64,000 nt of DNA from Scandinavium hiltneri (GCF_024764835.1 NZ_JALIGE010000070.1:1-64000), one strand, 5' to 3'; counted from the first letter of the stretch, positions 18,035-27,661 are shown. The notes: generated by a model not told the origin, from the sequence alone. A program made the numbers and translations.

Positions 18035-19176
18035 TGTGCCAGCTCCAGCACCGCGTTGGCTGCCTGCTCGTCGGCATTGCAGCGAATCTGCTGGTGCAGT
18101 TCACGGAAGGTGTCATGCATTGCATGGCGAGTTTTGCCATCTGCCAGTAGCGGCTGTAGCGCTTTTGCGAGCAGCTCAGGCTGACACTCATCCTGCAAGA
18201 GTTCCTTCACCAGTTCCCGGCCTGCCAGCAAGTTAGGCAGCGACACGTAGTCGGTTTTCACCAGTCGCTTCGCCAGCCAGAAGGTAAACGGCTTCATGCG
18301 ATAACCGACAACCATTGGGCATTTCGCCAGCATGCATTCGAGCGCCGCTGTACCTGAGGCCAACAGAGCAGCATCGCTGGCAATCATCGCTTCTCGCCCC
18401 ATACCGTTGAGCATGTGAACGCTCAGGTCGGGCGCCACTTCCGCTTTGATACGCTCAAACTGCTCGCGGCGTTTGGCATTCACCAGCGGCACAACTACTT
18501 CCAGATCGGGATAGTGGTTGCGCAGTAGCTGTGCGGTTTTCAGGAAATCGGCACTGAGCATTTCCACTTCGGCGCCGCGACTGCCTGGCAGCAGTGCCAG
18601 ACAATGGACATCGTGGGCAATGCCCAGTGTATCTCTGGCAGCGTTTTTATCAGGTTCCAACGGCATGGCATCTGCCATGGTGTGGCCGATAAACCGGCAG
18701 GGAACATTGAATCGGTCATAAAACGCTTTTTCGAAAGGCAGAAATGCGAGCACCAGATCGGTGGCTCTGCCAATTTTGAAAACACGTTTTTGCCGCCAGG
18801 CCCAGACGGACGGGCTGACGTAATGAATAGTTTTGATGCCGTGTTTCTTCAGATTCCCTTCAAGGGTGATGTTGAAGTCAGGCGCATCAATGCCGACGAA
18901 AACGTCCGGCTTGAGTTCAGTAAAACGACGGGTGAGATCGGCACGAATGTGCAGCAGACGACGCAGACGACCGAGGACTTCGACAATCCCCATTACCGCC
19001 AGCTCTTCCATTTCGTACCAGGCTTCACAGCCTTCAGCCTGCATCAATGGCCCTGCGACACCGACGAATCGGGCATTCGGCACCCGCGCTTTCAATGCGC
19101 GAATCAGACCGGCACCAAGAATATCGCCGGAGGTTTCTCCGGCGACCAGGGCAATCGTTAATGGGCGTTCAGACAT
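18031..19176 (-). CDS. lpxB: Lipid-A-disaccharide synthase
   Basis: This peripheral inner-membrane GT-B glycosyltransferase (family GT19) joins UDP-2,3-diacylglucosamine and lipid X to make the lipid A disaccharide. The 381-aa protein has GETSGDILGAGLI at the N-terminus, SPSVWAWRQKR in the middle, and the nucleotide-binding C-terminal half with LLPGSRGAEV and SGTAALE. It overlaps the lpxA stop by 1 bp and rnhB by 4 bp, showing tight translational coupling. Confidence 0.97.
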   Translation of the reverse strand: MSERPLTIALVAGETSGDILGAGLIRALKARVPNARFVGVAGPLMQAEGCEAWYEMEELAVMGIVEVLGRLRRLLHIRADLTRRFTELKPDVFVGIDAPDFNITLEGNLKKHGIKTIHYVSPSVWAWRQKRVFKIGRATDLVLAFLPFEKAFYDRFNVPCRFIGHTMADAMPLEPDKNAARDTLGIAHDVHCLALLPGSRGAEVEMLSADFLKTAQLLRNHYPDLEVVVPLVNAKRREQFERIKAEVAPDLSVHMLNGMGREAMIASDAALLASGTAALECMLAKCPMVVGYRMKPFTFWLAKRLVKTDYVSLPNLLAGRELVKELLQDECQPELLAKALQPLLADGKTRHAMHDTFRELHQQIRCNADEQAANAVLELAQ

Positions 19177-19964
19177 TAACGAATCAAACCACGCGTAGAG
19201 CGTTCGAAGAAGTCAGAGAAAGCTTTCACTTCAGGGTGTTGCTCTGCAAGTTCAGCAATTTCTGGTTTGGCTTCTTCCAACGTTTTACCGCTGCGGTACA
19301 GCACTTTATACGCATTGCGAATCGCAATGATCGCTTCTCTGCTGAAACCACGGCGCTTCAGCCCTTCGATGTTTACACCGTAAGGCGTGGCGTGGTTGCC
19401 CTGTGCGATAACGTACGGAGGGACGTCCTGAGCTACGCCGGAGCAGCCACCAACCATCACATGTGCACCAATGGTGCAGAACTGATGGACAGCCGTCATA
19501 CCACCAACAATCACAAAGTCGTCCAGAGATACGTGACCTGCCAGCGTTGCGTTGTTGGCAAGGATACAGCGATCGCCGACTGTACAATCATGCGCCACGT
19601 GGGCGTTGATCATCAGCAGGTTGTCGCTGCCTACCTTCGTCAATCCGCCGCCCTGTACTGTGCCACGATGAATGGTGACGCTTTCGCGGATGCGGTTGCG
19701 ATCGCCAATCTCCACACGGGTCGGTTCGCCAGCGTATTTAAGATCCTGGTTAACTTCCCCGATAGAAGCAAACTGATAGATTTCATTGTCACGGCCAATA
19801 GTCGTATGACCGTTAACCACAACATGAGACTTCAGTACGGTTCCTTCGCCAATGCTGACGTCTGAACCTACAATACAAAACGGACCAATGTGCGCGTTGG
19901 CACCGATAACGGCACCCTCTTCCACAATGGCAGTAGGATGGATAAAGGCAGTTTTATCAATCAC
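19176..19964 (-). CDS. lpxA: UDP-N-acetylglucosamine O-acyltransferase
   Basis: LpxA transfers 3-hydroxymyristoyl from ACP to the 3-OH of UDP-GlcNAc, the first step of lipid A synthesis. The 262-aa protein forms a left-handed beta helix from hexapeptide repeats (about 1-190) with a helical C-terminus. The catalytic base His125 is present in AHVAHDC. The start codon is GTG at 19964 with GGGAGG upstream, lying 3 bp after the fabZ stop. Confidence 0.97.
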   Translation of the reverse strand: MIDKTAFIHPTAIVEEGAVIGANAHIGPFCIVGSDVSIGEGTVLKSHVVVNGHTTIGRDNEIYQFASIGEVNQDLKYAGEPTRVEIGDRNRIRESVTIHRGTVQGGGLTKVGSDNLLMINAHVAHDCTVGDRCILANNATLAGHVSLDDFVIVGGMTAVHQFCTIGAHVMVGGCSGVAQDVPPYVIAQGNHATPYGVNIEGLKRRGFSREAIIAIRNAYKVLYRSGKTLEEAKPEIAELAEQHPEVKAFSDFFERSTRGLIR

Positions 19965-19967
19965 GTA

Positions 19968-20423
19968 TCAGGCCTCCCGGCTACGAGCACACATCATCGT
20001 CGCTTCGCAAACAACTTTACCGTCAACCATCGCCACGCCTTTAAAGCGGGTGAGGCCACGGCGAGTCTTCTCAAAGGTGACTTCCATGATCATCTGATCT
20101 CCAGGCACGACTGGACGCTTAAAGCGCGCTTCATCAATACCTGCGAAGTAATAAAGTTCACCTGGTTCGAGTTTACCCACGCTCTTGAATGCCAGAATAC
20201 CAGTAGCTTGCGCCATGGCTTCCAGAATCAGCACGCCTGGAAAAATCGGTTTGCCCGGAAAATGCCCCTGGAAAAACGGCTCATTCACGGTGACATTTTT
20301 AACTGCGCGCAGAAAACGACCTTCTTCAAAGTCCAGCACACGATCGACCAGTAAAAACGGGTAACGGTGTGGCAGAAGCTCCAGAATCTCTTCAATGTGC
20401 AGAGTATGAGTGTCAGTAGTCAA
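19968..20423 (-). CDS. fabZ: 3-hydroxyacyl-ACP dehydratase FabZ
   Basis: FabZ dehydrates 3-hydroxyacyl-ACP in fatty-acid elongation and competes with LpxA/LpxD for 3-hydroxymyristoyl-ACP, which makes its position between them meaningful. The 151-aa hot-dog-fold protein has catalytic His54 (FFQGHFPG) and Glu68 (ILEAMAQA). The start codon is TTG at 20423 with AGGAAG upstream, as in E. coli; no in-frame ATG gives the full N-terminus. Confidence 0.96.
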   Translation of the reverse strand: MTTDTHTLHIEEILELLPHRYPFLLVDRVLDFEEGRFLRAVKNVTVNEPFFQGHFPGKPIFPGVLILEAMAQATGILAFKSVGKLEPGELYYFAGIDEARFKRPVVPGDQMIMEVTFEKTRRGLTRFKGVAMVDGKVVCEATMMCARSREA

Positions 20424-20465
20424 AATACTCTTCCTGTCTAAATATACTGAAATGCAATAATAACA

Positions 20466-20499
20466 CGGCCTGCCGGATTATAAGAAATCAGACAGGCCG
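20466..20499 (-). repeat. Intercistronic palindrome between lpxD and fabZ
   Basis: The arms CGGCCTG (20466-20472) and CAGGCCG (20493-20499) surround a 20-nt loop in the 102-bp lpxD-fabZ gap. No T run follows on the minus strand, so I read it as an mRNA stem-loop inside the operon rather than a terminator. It could stabilise or process the transcript. The role is inferred. Confidence 0.5.
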
Positions 20500-20525
20500 G
20501 GAAGGTTGGCGCTTAGGGTGAGTCG

Positions 20526-21551
20526 TTAGTCTTGTTGACTGGTTTTACGCTCAAGAGCTTTGAGGCGCTTGCTCATGTCATCAATATTCATCACCAGCGC
20601 GGCGGTTTTACGCCAGGCCTTGTTCGGCTGCAGCGGTATGCCTGAGGAGTATACACCAGGCTCAGTGATCGGGCGCATAACCATGCCCATTCCGGTCACT
20701 GTGACTTTGTCGCAGATTTCCATGTGGCCATTGATAACGCTCGCACCGCCGATCATGCAGTAACGGCCAATTTTCAGGCTGCCTGCCATGATAACGCCGC
20801 CTGCAACGGCGGTATTGTCACCGATGACCACGTTGTGCGCAATCTGACACTGGTTATCAATGATAACGCCGTTGCCGATAACGGTATCGTCAAGCGCACC
20901 GCGATCGATAGTGGTGCATGCACCGATCTCCACGCGATCGCCAATAATGACGCGGCCTAGCTGGGGGATCTTCACCCAGTTGCCACGATCATTGGCGTAG
21001 CCGAAGCCATCTGAGCCGATAACGGTGCTGGATTGGATCAGGCAGTTTTCACCGATCGCAATTTCATGGTAAACGGAGACGTTCGCCCACAGGCGCGTTC
21101 CGGCACCGACAGTCGTGTCTTTACCAATGAAACAACCCGCACCAATGCGGACGTTATCGCCGAGAACAACTCCGGATTCGATAACCGCATTTGCCCCGAT
21201 AGAGACGTTTTGACCGAGTTTCGCCGTCGCATCAACCACTGCGCTCGGGGCGATATCCTGCGCCGGCTGCGGCGTAGAATCGAGAATTTGGGCCATACGG
21301 GCGTAAGTCAGGTAGGGATTCTTCACTACCAGCGCCGCGCTTTTGGCAAAAGGTAAGTCGTCCGCCGTCATCACAACAGCAGAGGCCTGGCACAAGGCCA
21401 GGTGCTCACGGTACTTAGGATTTACCATGAACGTGATATGACCTGCTTTAGCGGATTGCATGGACGCAACAGCGGTGATGACGATATCGCCATCACCGTG
21501 TAATTCTGCATCCAACTGCTGAGCTAAATCAGCCAGTCGAATTGAAGGCAT
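20526..21551 (-). CDS. lpxD: UDP-3-O-(3-hydroxymyristoyl)glucosamine N-acyltransferase
   Basis: LpxD adds the N-linked 3-hydroxymyristoyl chain in the third step of lipid A synthesis. The 341-aa protein has an N-terminal uridine-binding domain (about 1-100), a left-handed beta helix of hexapeptide repeats (about 103-315) with catalytic His239 (QIAHN), and a C-terminal helix. It starts 3 bp after the skp stop codon, so they share an mRNA. Confidence 0.97.
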   Translation of the reverse strand: MPSIRLADLAQQLDAELHGDGDIVITAVASMQSAKAGHITFMVNPKYREHLALCQASAVVMTADDLPFAKSAALVVKNPYLTYARMAQILDSTPQPAQDIAPSAVVDATAKLGQNVSIGANAVIESGVVLGDNVRIGAGCFIGKDTTVGAGTRLWANVSVYHEIAIGENCLIQSSTVIGSDGFGYANDRGNWVKIPQLGRVIIGDRVEIGACTTIDRGALDDTVIGNGVIIDNQCQIAHNVVIGDNTAVAGGVIMAGSLKIGRYCMIGGASVINGHMEICDKVTVTGMGMVMRPITEPGVYSSGIPLQPNKAWRKTAALVMNIDDMSKRLKALERKTSQQD

Positions 21552-21554
21552 TAC

Positions 21555-22049
21555 TTATTTAACCTGTTTCAGCACATCAGCGGTGATGTCTTTAACGTCA
21601 CTGCTGTTGTAAGCAACGGTGTTTGCGTCAACAACCAGATCGATTTTCTGGTCAGCCGCTACGCTCTTCACTGCAGCCTGGATACGCGTAACCAGTTTGC
21701 CACGTTCTTCGTTAGAACGACGGGTACGATCCTGCTCAAAAGCCTGAGCTTTCTGAGAGAACGCCTGGCGCTGAGACATGATGTCTTTTTCCATCTTGCT
21801 GCGATCGCTCGCTTTCATGGTTGAGCCGTCACGTTGCAGACGCTGCATTTTGCTCTGCAGATCGGATTCTTGACGCTGCAGTTCGCTTGCACGACCTTTG
21901 AACTCGTTTTCCAGAGTCGCAGAAACACCTGTTTTCTGTGCAACCTGCTGGAACAAATTACCCATGTTAACAATTGCAATAGTATCTGCTGCTTGCGCAG
22001 ACGCTGCCATTGCTAAACCCAGACCTGCAGCTAATAACCACTTTTTCAC
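21555..22049 (-). CDS. skp: Periplasmic chaperone Skp (OmpH)
   Basis: Skp is a trimeric, jellyfish-shaped chaperone that holds unfolded outer-membrane proteins on the way to BamA. The 164-aa precursor has a signal peptide with cleavage expected after AQA (about residue 20) and a long charged coiled-coil core. I set the start at GTG 22049 (MKKWLLAAG) because AAGGAG precedes it and it agrees with E. coli; the open frame further upstream has no signal. It is 3 aa longer than E. coli Skp, with extra residues in a coiled-coil tip. Confidence 0.95.
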   Translation of the reverse strand: MKKWLLAAGLGLAMAASAQAADTIAIVNMGNLFQQVAQKTGVSATLENEFKGRASELQRQESDLQSKMQRLQRDGSTMKASDRSKMEKDIMSQRQAFSQKAQAFEQDRTRRSNEERGKLVTRIQAAVKSVAADQKIDLVVDANTVAYNSSDVKDITADVLKQVK

Positions 22050-22174
22050 AATAAAACTCCTTACCATCCCATGAATGCCCGAAGGCACCGTTTTTTGCGA
22101 AGTCATGCAACCACGCGAGTGATCGTCAGATGTCATCGCTACTACTGCTACTTGCATTCCTTTGCACAAAACAA

Positions 22175-24580
22175 TTACCAGGTTTTACCAATGTTAAACT
22201 GGAACTGTTCTGCTTTGTCTCCATCGTACTTTTTGAACGGTTGGGCGTAGGAGAAGACCAACGGCCCCAATGGCGACATCCATTGTAATGCGATACCTGC
22301 AGACATACGGATATTGCCCGCGTCGCCGTAATCAGGCACCCCTGCGGCTTGCATCTGCGCGGTGTTTTCCCAATTTGTATCCCAGACGGTACCGGCATCC
22401 CAGAAGAATGACGTACGGACTGAGTTGGCATATTTATCACTGATAAACGGCGTTGGAACAATCAGCTCAGCACTGGCCACGGCCATTGCGTTACCACCGA
22501 CGGCGTCGTCAGATTTACACAAGGTTTTGTTACCACAGTTATCCTGATTCGGGCCGTAGTAAACCGCTTTAGGACCGATGTTGTTCGACTGGAAACCACG
22601 GACGGAACTTGAACCACCGGCATAGAAGTTTTCATAGAACGGCAGTTCTTTGCCGCCCAAACCATCACCGTAGCCCCAACGTGTACGACCCAACAGCACC
22701 CACTTGTGATCGTTATCGATCGGGAAGTAGGACGCGGTATCGAGCGTCACTTTGTAGAATTCGTTATCGGAGCCTGGGATTGTGACTTTACCATTCAGGT
22801 TAACGCGTGAACCTTCCGTCGGGAAGAACCCGCGGTCAAGGTGGTTATACGTCCAACCGTAGTTGAAGGTGAAATCATTCGCAGAGAAACTTGAATCGGT
22901 GTTATTAGTGCTCGTACCCTGGCCGATCGAATCCAGGTAGCGGTTCATTGCCACCTGTGGCTGCATATTGGACAGGTCGTTATGCACGTAACCCAGACCC
23001 GCACGCAGCGTGTTGTATTCATTAATCGGGAAGCCCAACGTTCCATCAAGGCCGTAGCTCTTGTTGGTGTACGAAGAAAGGTCCGCATCATCGGCTTTAA
23101 AGTCATTGTAGAAGATACGACCGCCGAGACTCACGCCATCAACCGTAAAGTACGGATTGGTCACGGAGAACTCAGAGTAAGTCTGATAGTCGTTCTTGGT
23201 ACCGTTGATGCCGACAGAGTAGCCTGTACCCAGCCAGTTATCCTGCTGAACGCCCACCTGGAAGCTAATGCCGCTTTCCGTGCCGTAACCCACACCAAAG
23301 TTGAAGCTACCGGTGTTACGTTCTTTCACCTTGTAGACAACATCAACCTGATCCGGACTGCCTGGTACGCGCTGCGTATCCACATCAACGGTTTCGAAGT
23401 ATCCCAAACGGTTCAGACGTTCTTTACCGGAATCCACGAGATCACTGCCAAGCCATGAACCTTCCATCTGACGCATTTCACGACGCAGGACCGCATCTTT
23501 GGAGGTATCGTTACCTTCAAAACGAATCTTACGCACGTAGTAACGGTTACCCGCATCGACGCTCACGTGCAGCTTGACGGTCTTGTCAGCATCATTGATT
23601 TCAGGCTGAGACTGTACGCGTGGATAGGCGTAGCCATAGCGACCCAAAAGTTTCTTGATGTTATCTTCCATTTTGGTCACTTTGGCACCGTTGTAGAGCT
23701 CACCTGGCTCTACTTTGGTCAGGCTTTCAATCTCCGCAGAGTGGCCTGCCAGGTTGCCACTGACCTCAACGCCCGACAGCTTGTACTGATCGCCTTCGGT
23801 AATGTTGACGGTGATGTAGATACCTTTTTTATCCGGCGTCAGGCTGACCTGAGTGGAATCGATATTGAAACGTGCGTAACCGCGATCCAGATAGTAGCTA
23901 CGCAAGGTTTCAAGGTCGCCCGCGAGTTTCTGTTTCTGGTATTTACGATCGCCGACGACGTTCCACCACGGCACTTCGTCACGCAGCTGGAAGTTAGAGA
24001 TCAGCTCATCGGTGCTGAACGCATGGTTACCGACGATGTTGATCTGTTGAATTTTGGCCGATACGCCTTCCTGGAAGACCAGTTTTAGGTCAACACGGTT
24101 ACGCGGCAGCGGAGTCACAACGGCTTTAACGCTCGCGCTGTACTTACCGACACTGTAATAGAAGTCTTCCAGTCCCTTCTCGATATCACCGAGAGTGGTA
24201 CGGTCGAGAGATTCGCCAACGCGAACGCCAGAGGCTTCGAGGTTCTGTTTGAGCATGTCATCTTTCACCGATTTATTACCGGAAAAAGTGATACTGGCAA
24301 TCGTTGGGCGCTCTTTGACCTGCACCAACAACGTATCACCATCACGCAGAACACGAACATCCTCGAAGTTGCCAGTGGCAAACAGCGCACGGATGGTGTT
24401 ACTGATGTCTTCATCAGTAACCGTATCGCCAGGACGAACTGGCATGCTGAGGAGGGCCGCACCAACAGCGACTCGCTGCAGGCCTTCGAAATGAATATCC
24501 TTCACTACGAATCCGTCAGCACCGTATACGGTCGCGCTGCCGAACAGCAGCGACGCTATGAGCAACTTTTTCATCGCCAT
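22175..24580 (-). CDS. bamA: Outer-membrane protein assembly factor BamA
   Basis: BamA is the essential core of the BAM complex that folds beta barrels into the outer membrane. The 801-aa precursor has a signal peptide (to about residue 20), five POTRA domains (about 21-420) and a 16-strand barrel with the VRGF motif and C-terminal Trp. It is 9 aa shorter than E. coli BamA. Part of the loss is in extracellular loop 6, where the Cys pair is spaced C-x5-C instead of C-x9-C. It lies between rseP and skp, the usual envelope-stress-linked order. Confidence 0.97.
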   Translation of the reverse strand: MAMKKLLIASLLFGSATVYGADGFVVKDIHFEGLQRVAVGAALLSMPVRPGDTVTDEDISNTIRALFATGNFEDVRVLRDGDTLLVQVKERPTIASITFSGNKSVKDDMLKQNLEASGVRVGESLDRTTLGDIEKGLEDFYYSVGKYSASVKAVVTPLPRNRVDLKLVFQEGVSAKIQQINIVGNHAFSTDELISNFQLRDEVPWWNVVGDRKYQKQKLAGDLETLRSYYLDRGYARFNIDSTQVSLTPDKKGIYITVNITEGDQYKLSGVEVSGNLAGHSAEIESLTKVEPGELYNGAKVTKMEDNIKKLLGRYGYAYPRVQSQPEINDADKTVKLHVSVDAGNRYYVRKIRFEGNDTSKDAVLRREMRQMEGSWLGSDLVDSGKERLNRLGYFETVDVDTQRVPGSPDQVDVVYKVKERNTGSFNFGVGYGTESGISFQVGVQQDNWLGTGYSVGINGTKNDYQTYSEFSVTNPYFTVDGVSLGGRIFYNDFKADDADLSSYTNKSYGLDGTLGFPINEYNTLRAGLGYVHNDLSNMQPQVAMNRYLDSIGQGTSTNNTDSSFSANDFTFNYGWTYNHLDRGFFPTEGSRVNLNGKVTIPGSDNEFYKVTLDTASYFPIDNDHKWVLLGRTRWGYGDGLGGKELPFYENFYAGGSSSVRGFQSNNIGPKAVYYGPNQDNCGNKTLCKSDDAVGGNAMAVASAELIVPTPFISDKYANSVRTSFFWDAGTVWDTNWENTAQMQAAGVPDYGDAGNIRMSAGIALQWMSPLGPLVFSYAQPFKKYDGDKAEQFQFNIGKTW

Positions 24581-24610
24581 CGTTATTATGCGTTCTTCCT
24601 AACACTCTCT

Positions 24611-25963
24611 CTACAACCGAGAGAAATCATTGAAAAGTGCAAGCCCCATTAACAGCACCAGCAATATTGAGCCAATGCGATAACTAAAGTCTTGAACTCG
24701 CTCGGATACCGGTCCGCCCTTCAGCTTTTCAATCGCCAGGAAGAGCAGATGACCCCCGTCTAAAACGGGTAGCGGGAACAGGTTGATAATGCCCAGATTC
24801 ACACTGATGAGCGCAAGAAACATCAGATAGTAAATCAACCCAAACTCCGCTGACATCCCAGCCCCCTGAGCAATCGAAATTGGCCCACTGAGGTTGTTCA
24901 GTTTTACGTCACCGGTTATCAATTTCCCCAGCATCTGAACCGTCAACTTCATCAACTGCCCGGTTTTATCCGTGGCCTGAATGATGGCTGCGAACGGCCC
25001 GTACTGGCGCACTGTCTTGTACTCTTCGGGTAACGGGATGATTTTTGGAACCACCCCCGCAAACCCTTCAGCTTTCCCTTTACCGGGCTTTGTATCTGGT
25101 ATCAGCGTTAAAGACAAGGAACTCCCTTGTCTGTCTATCTCCAGGCGCAGCGGCTTGCCGGGATTGTCTCGCACCAGAGTGACAAATGTCATCCACTGTG
25201 TGAGTGGCTGACCATCGACTTTAACGATCCTGTCGCCTGCTTGCAAACCTGCTTTGCGCGCGGCAGAGTCAATTTGCACTTCAGCCAGCACCGTCTCGAC
25301 CTGTGCACCACGTGGTCGAATCCCCAGTGACGTGACGGGATCTTCCTTATCGGGCTCAAATGCCCAGTGGCGCAGATTAAGAATTTTATCCTGACGCTGC
25401 TGTGTTCCAAAAGGTGCAACGGTGAGCGTCGTTTGCTCATCGCCAATTTTTGTCACCAGCGCCAGACGGACTGCATCCCAATCAGGCGTTTCGATACCAT
25501 CCACGGCTTTAAGTTCCGTGCCTGGTGCAATTTGTGCTTCTGCAGCAATCGAATTGGGCGTTATTTCACCAATAACCGGGCGCACACCAGGGACACCGAT
25601 GATAAACACCAGCCACCAGGCGAAAATGGCAAAGATGAAATTGGCGATCGGACCGGCCGCAATAATAGCCGCACGCTGGCCAACGGTCTTATTGTTGAAG
25701 GCGTGGTGACGCATCTCCGGCGCTACCGGTTCGACGCGCTCATCCAGCATTTTGACGTAACCGCCCAGAGGGATAAGGGCGATGACATATTCGGTTCCCT
25801 GACGGTCAACACGACGCCAGAGCGCTTTACCAAAACCAATGGAAAAGCGCTCCACACGGACGCCGCAACGACGAGCAACCCAGAAATGACCAAATTCATG
25901 CACGGTGATTAATACACCCAGTGCAACAATGAATGCCGCCAGATTCCAGAGAATGCTCAGCAT
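24611..25963 (-). CDS. rseP: Sigma-E regulator site-2 protease RseP
   Basis: RseP cleaves RseA within the membrane after DegS, releasing sigma-E; it also removes leftover signal peptides. The 450-aa protein has the zinc motif HEFGH (22-26) in the first membrane helix, two tandem periplasmic PDZ domains (about 115-310) and the LDG motif near 402 in a later helix. I set the start at ATG 25963 (MLSILWNLAAF) to match the family length; an in-frame extension to 26008 overlaps cdsA and lacks support. Confidence 0.95.
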   Translation of the reverse strand: MLSILWNLAAFIVALGVLITVHEFGHFWVARRCGVRVERFSIGFGKALWRRVDRQGTEYVIALIPLGGYVKMLDERVEPVAPEMRHHAFNNKTVGQRAAIIAAGPIANFIFAIFAWWLVFIIGVPGVRPVIGEITPNSIAAEAQIAPGTELKAVDGIETPDWDAVRLALVTKIGDEQTTLTVAPFGTQQRQDKILNLRHWAFEPDKEDPVTSLGIRPRGAQVETVLAEVQIDSAARKAGLQAGDRIVKVDGQPLTQWMTFVTLVRDNPGKPLRLEIDRQGSSLSLTLIPDTKPGKGKAEGFAGVVPKIIPLPEEYKTVRQYGPFAAIIQATDKTGQLMKLTVQMLGKLITGDVKLNNLSGPISIAQGAGMSAEFGLIYYLMFLALISVNLGIINLFPLPVLDGGHLLFLAIEKLKGGPVSERVQDFSYRIGSILLVLLMGLALFNDFSRL

Positions 25964-25974
25964 AAACCCTTCCG

Positions 25975-26832
25975 TTAAATCGTCCTGAAGACTAAAAGTA
26001 GCAGGCAAGCAAACACCGGAACCGCAGCCGTCAGGCTGTCAATTCGGTCAAGAATGCCACCGTGCCCAGGGATCAAACTCCCACTGTCTTTGATGCCGGC
26101 TTCTCGTTTAAACATACTTTCTGTTAAATCGCCCAGCACGGATGCCAGCGCGGCAACCAGAGAACACGTTAACAGCGTCGTTGGCGCAACGTCCAGATTC
26201 ACACACAGACCATAAACCCAGGAGATAACCGCCGCAGTGAACAGCCCGCCAAGAAAACCTTGCCAGGTCTTGCCCGGAGAAACTTTTGGCGCCAGTTTAT
26301 GTTTACCGAACAGCTTACCGAACATGTAGGCACCGGAATCAGCACCCCACACCAGAATCATGATGTAGAGCAGCCAAATCGCACCGCTGTAATGGTTATC
26401 ATCATAATGCCAGGCACGCAGCGTCAGCATTCCCCAGAAGAAAGGGATAATGGTCAACAGACCAAACACCAGACGCAGCGTTTTGGAATTACGCCACAGC
26501 GCAGCAGAACCCGGATAAAACAACACCAACAGCAGTGCGACTATCCACCAGCCCAACGAGGCCCAAAGGGAGCCTTCAACCAGCGGTTGATGGACGTTGT
26601 GATGGTATTCCGGAAGCCAAAAGAGCATCGCGGAGAGAATTAATCCGCAAAGCACCGCCAGCCATACTCGCTGTGAACGAGATTTAAAACCGCTTAATTG
26701 ACCCCATTCCCAGGCCGCCAGCATGCACACCACCAGGGTGACAATAGCGAAACCTATTGGCGGCAAAAGAAACAACGCCGCAATAACAACGGGTATTAAA
26801 ACGAAAGCAGAGATCAGGCGATACTTCAGCAA
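25975..26832 (-). CDS. cdsA: Phosphatidate cytidylyltransferase
   Basis: CdsA makes CDP-diacylglycerol from phosphatidate and CTP, the precursor of all phospholipids in the cell. The 285-aa inner-membrane protein has about eight hydrophobic segments and the CDS signature near the C-terminus (SMFKREAGIKDSG then LIPGHGGILDRIDSL). The start codon is TTG at 26832, as in E. coli; no suitable ATG or GTG is nearby. It is 12 bp downstream of uppS. Confidence 0.95.
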   Translation of the reverse strand: MLKYRLISAFVLIPVVIAALFLLPPIGFAIVTLVVCMLAAWEWGQLSGFKSRSQRVWLAVLCGLILSAMLFWLPEYHHNVHQPLVEGSLWASLGWWIVALLLVLFYPGSAALWRNSKTLRLVFGLLTIIPFFWGMLTLRAWHYDDNHYSGAIWLLYIMILVWGADSGAYMFGKLFGKHKLAPKVSPGKTWQGFLGGLFTAAVISWVYGLCVNLDVAPTTLLTCSLVAALASVLGDLTESMFKREAGIKDSGSLIPGHGGILDRIDSLTAAVPVFACLLLLVFRTI

Positions 26833-26844
26833 GAGCTACCCCCA

Positions 26845-27603
26845 TCAGGCTTTGTCGTCACCAGCCTCTGTGCCGCCGAAACGACGCTCTCGATTGGCAA
26901 AGGCATGCAACGCCCCTTCAAAGTCTTGTTCATCGAAATCGGGCCAGAGAACATCTGTAAAGTAAAGTTCGGCATAGGCAATTTGCCACAACAAAAAGTT
27001 ACTAATGCGATGCTCTCCCCCTGTCCTAATTACTAAATCTACGGGAGCCAGTTCATGCATGCAGATTTGCTGAGCCAGCAAATCTTCGGTGATATCCTCA
27101 GGCCGCAACAGCCCTTCCTGGATTTGTGCAGCAAGATGCTGTACCCCCTGAATAATGTCCCAGCGGCCACCATAATTCGCAGCAATATTCAGCGTCAGAC
27201 CGGTGTTGTTCTCGGTCAGCGCTTCTGCTTTACGAATACGCTCCTGTAAACGGGCGTTAAAGCGGCGGGTATCACCGATAATGCGCAAGCGTACATTGTG
27301 TCTGTGTAGGCTTTTTACTTCACTGTCCAGTGCCCAAACGAACAGTTCCATCAATGCGCTGACTTCCTGCTCTGGGCGATTCCAGTTCTCACTGCTAAAG
27401 GCGTAAAGCGTTAACGCCTCAATACCGTTATTTGCCGCAAAAGAGACGGCACGCCGCACCGATTTCGCTCCGGCTTTATGGCCGAAGGCACGGATCTTGC
27501 CTTGTCTCTTCGCCCAGCGACCGTTGCCGTCCATAATGATGGCCACATGATGGCAGCCGTGGGATGGCAGGTTCTCGCTGATTGGTTGGTTAGCAGACAA
27601 CAT
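26845..27603 (-). CDS. uppS: Undecaprenyl diphosphate synthase
   Basis: UppS (IspU) is a cis-prenyltransferase that adds isopentenyl diphosphate to farnesyl diphosphate to form the C55 carrier used for peptidoglycan and O-antigen assembly. The 252-aa protein has the N-terminal IIMDGNGRWAK motif with catalytic Asp25 and the C-terminal RTGGEHRISNFLLWQ and LYFTDVLWPDF motifs. It begins a run of closely spaced genes uppS-cdsA-rseP, after a terminator that separates it from dxr. Confidence 0.96.
   Translation of the reverse strand: MLSANQPISENLPSHGCHHVAIIMDGNGRWAKRQGKIRAFGHKAGAKSVRRAVSFAANNGIEALTLYAFSSENWNRPEQEVSALMELFVWALDSEVKSLHRHNVRLRIIGDTRRFNARLQERIRKAEALTENNTGLTLNIAANYGGRWDIIQGVQHLAAQIQEGLLRPEDITEDLLAQQICMHELAPVDLVIRTGGEHRISNFLLWQIAYAELYFTDVLWPDFDEQDFEGALHAFANRERRFGGTEAGDDKA
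26944..26971 (-). promoter_or_regulatory. Candidate sigma-E promoter inside uppS
   Basis: On the minus strand CGAACTT (26965-26971), 16 bp and TCTGG (26944-26948) resemble the sigma-E consensus (GGAACTT, 15-16 bp, TCTGA). It would drive cdsA-rseP-bamA, functions tied to the sigma-E regulon. The bases also encode a conserved protein segment, so the match may be coincidental. Confidence 0.35.
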
Positions 27604-27661
27604 AACGCGTTATTAGTCCATGAAAAGGAATTAGCGGTACCGGAATACAGACGCTTAGCGC

